Shown here piece by piece: positions 6,552 through 6,569 of a stretch of 6,569 nucleotides of DNA. The number at the start of each line of letters is the position of its first letter. Positions within the stretch are counted from its first letter, which is position 1. Origin of the DNA: Actinoplanes liguriensis (lineage in GTDB: Bacteria; Actinomycetota; Actinomycetes; Mycobacteriales; Micromonosporaceae); the NCBI GenBank assembly GCA_000715855.1, contig KL571195.1, positions 79,645-86,213 on the forward strand. Reading direction: 5' to 3'. The translations under genes were made by a program, and so were the position numbers. The notes below the pieces were generated by a model. It made no database searches, was not told the DNA's origin, and saw only the letters and a list, made by a program, of their open reading frames with translations.

Positions 6552-6569
6552 CTGTCTCTTATACACATC
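6552..6569. other. Tn5/Nextera mosaic-end adapter sequence (library artefact)
   Basis: CTGTCTCTTATACACATC equals the first 18 of 19 bases of the transposase mosaic end used in tagmentation libraries. It sits exactly at the end of the window and breaks the conserved SdhA reading after the FPK residues. It is not a natural insertion sequence. The reverse strand through it reads Met-Cys-Ile-Arg-Asp-Arg, a known false N-terminus in databases. Confidence 0.96.

Noticed and set aside
6359..6568. Antisense open frame starting MCIRDR
   Set aside because: Its start codon and first residues come from the Nextera mosaic end; it is an artefact.

Overview
The window is very GC-rich with strong G/C at third codon positions. 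It uses ATGA-overlap gene coupling, and its proteins look like those of actinobacteria. The best guess is the Micromonosporaceae (Actinoplanes-like); the family is inferred from protein style and gene content and is not proven. All real genes lie on the + strand. The long open frames on the - strand are GC-driven shadows.

Layout: (1) 1-944 is the 3' part of a DPP-IV-like S9 peptidase homologue whose catalytic serine position is glycine and which ends before the usual catalytic histidine, so it looks like a pseudoenzyme. (2) 954-2381 and 2378-3820 encode the TldD/TldE (PmbA) pair. TldD carries the HExxxH zinc site plus a C-terminal Cys, and TldE lacks it. The genes overlap by ATGA and should be translated together as a heterodimeric metalloprotease. 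A TANNNT motif over the stop codon of the S9 gene, seven bases before the tldD ATG, could start a leaderless tldDE transcript. (3) 3821-4026 is the only sizeable intergenic region. It holds a long imperfect hairpin, a CRP/GlxR-like motif in and beside the hairpin loop, a possible -10 box, a second small hairpin and a good ribosome binding site. (4) 4027-4818 and 4828-6551 encode the membrane anchor and flavoprotein of an actinobacterial (mycobacterial Sdh1 / 'type F') succinate dehydrogenase. The iron-sulfur subunit gene sdhB is expected just beyond the right edge.

The last 18 bases (6552-6569) match the Tn5/Nextera mosaic end, so the right edge is a sequencing-library artefact and not a biological border. 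The last genuine base is about 6551, and sdhA is cut by the contig end.

The most interesting biology is the probable dead S9 protein beside tldDE, and the Cys/His-rich cytoplasmic loops of the anchor. Those loops are candidates for the membrane-embedded Rieske-type cluster known from mycobacterial Sdh1. I see no wholly new system, mobile element, CRISPR array, tRNA or rRNA.
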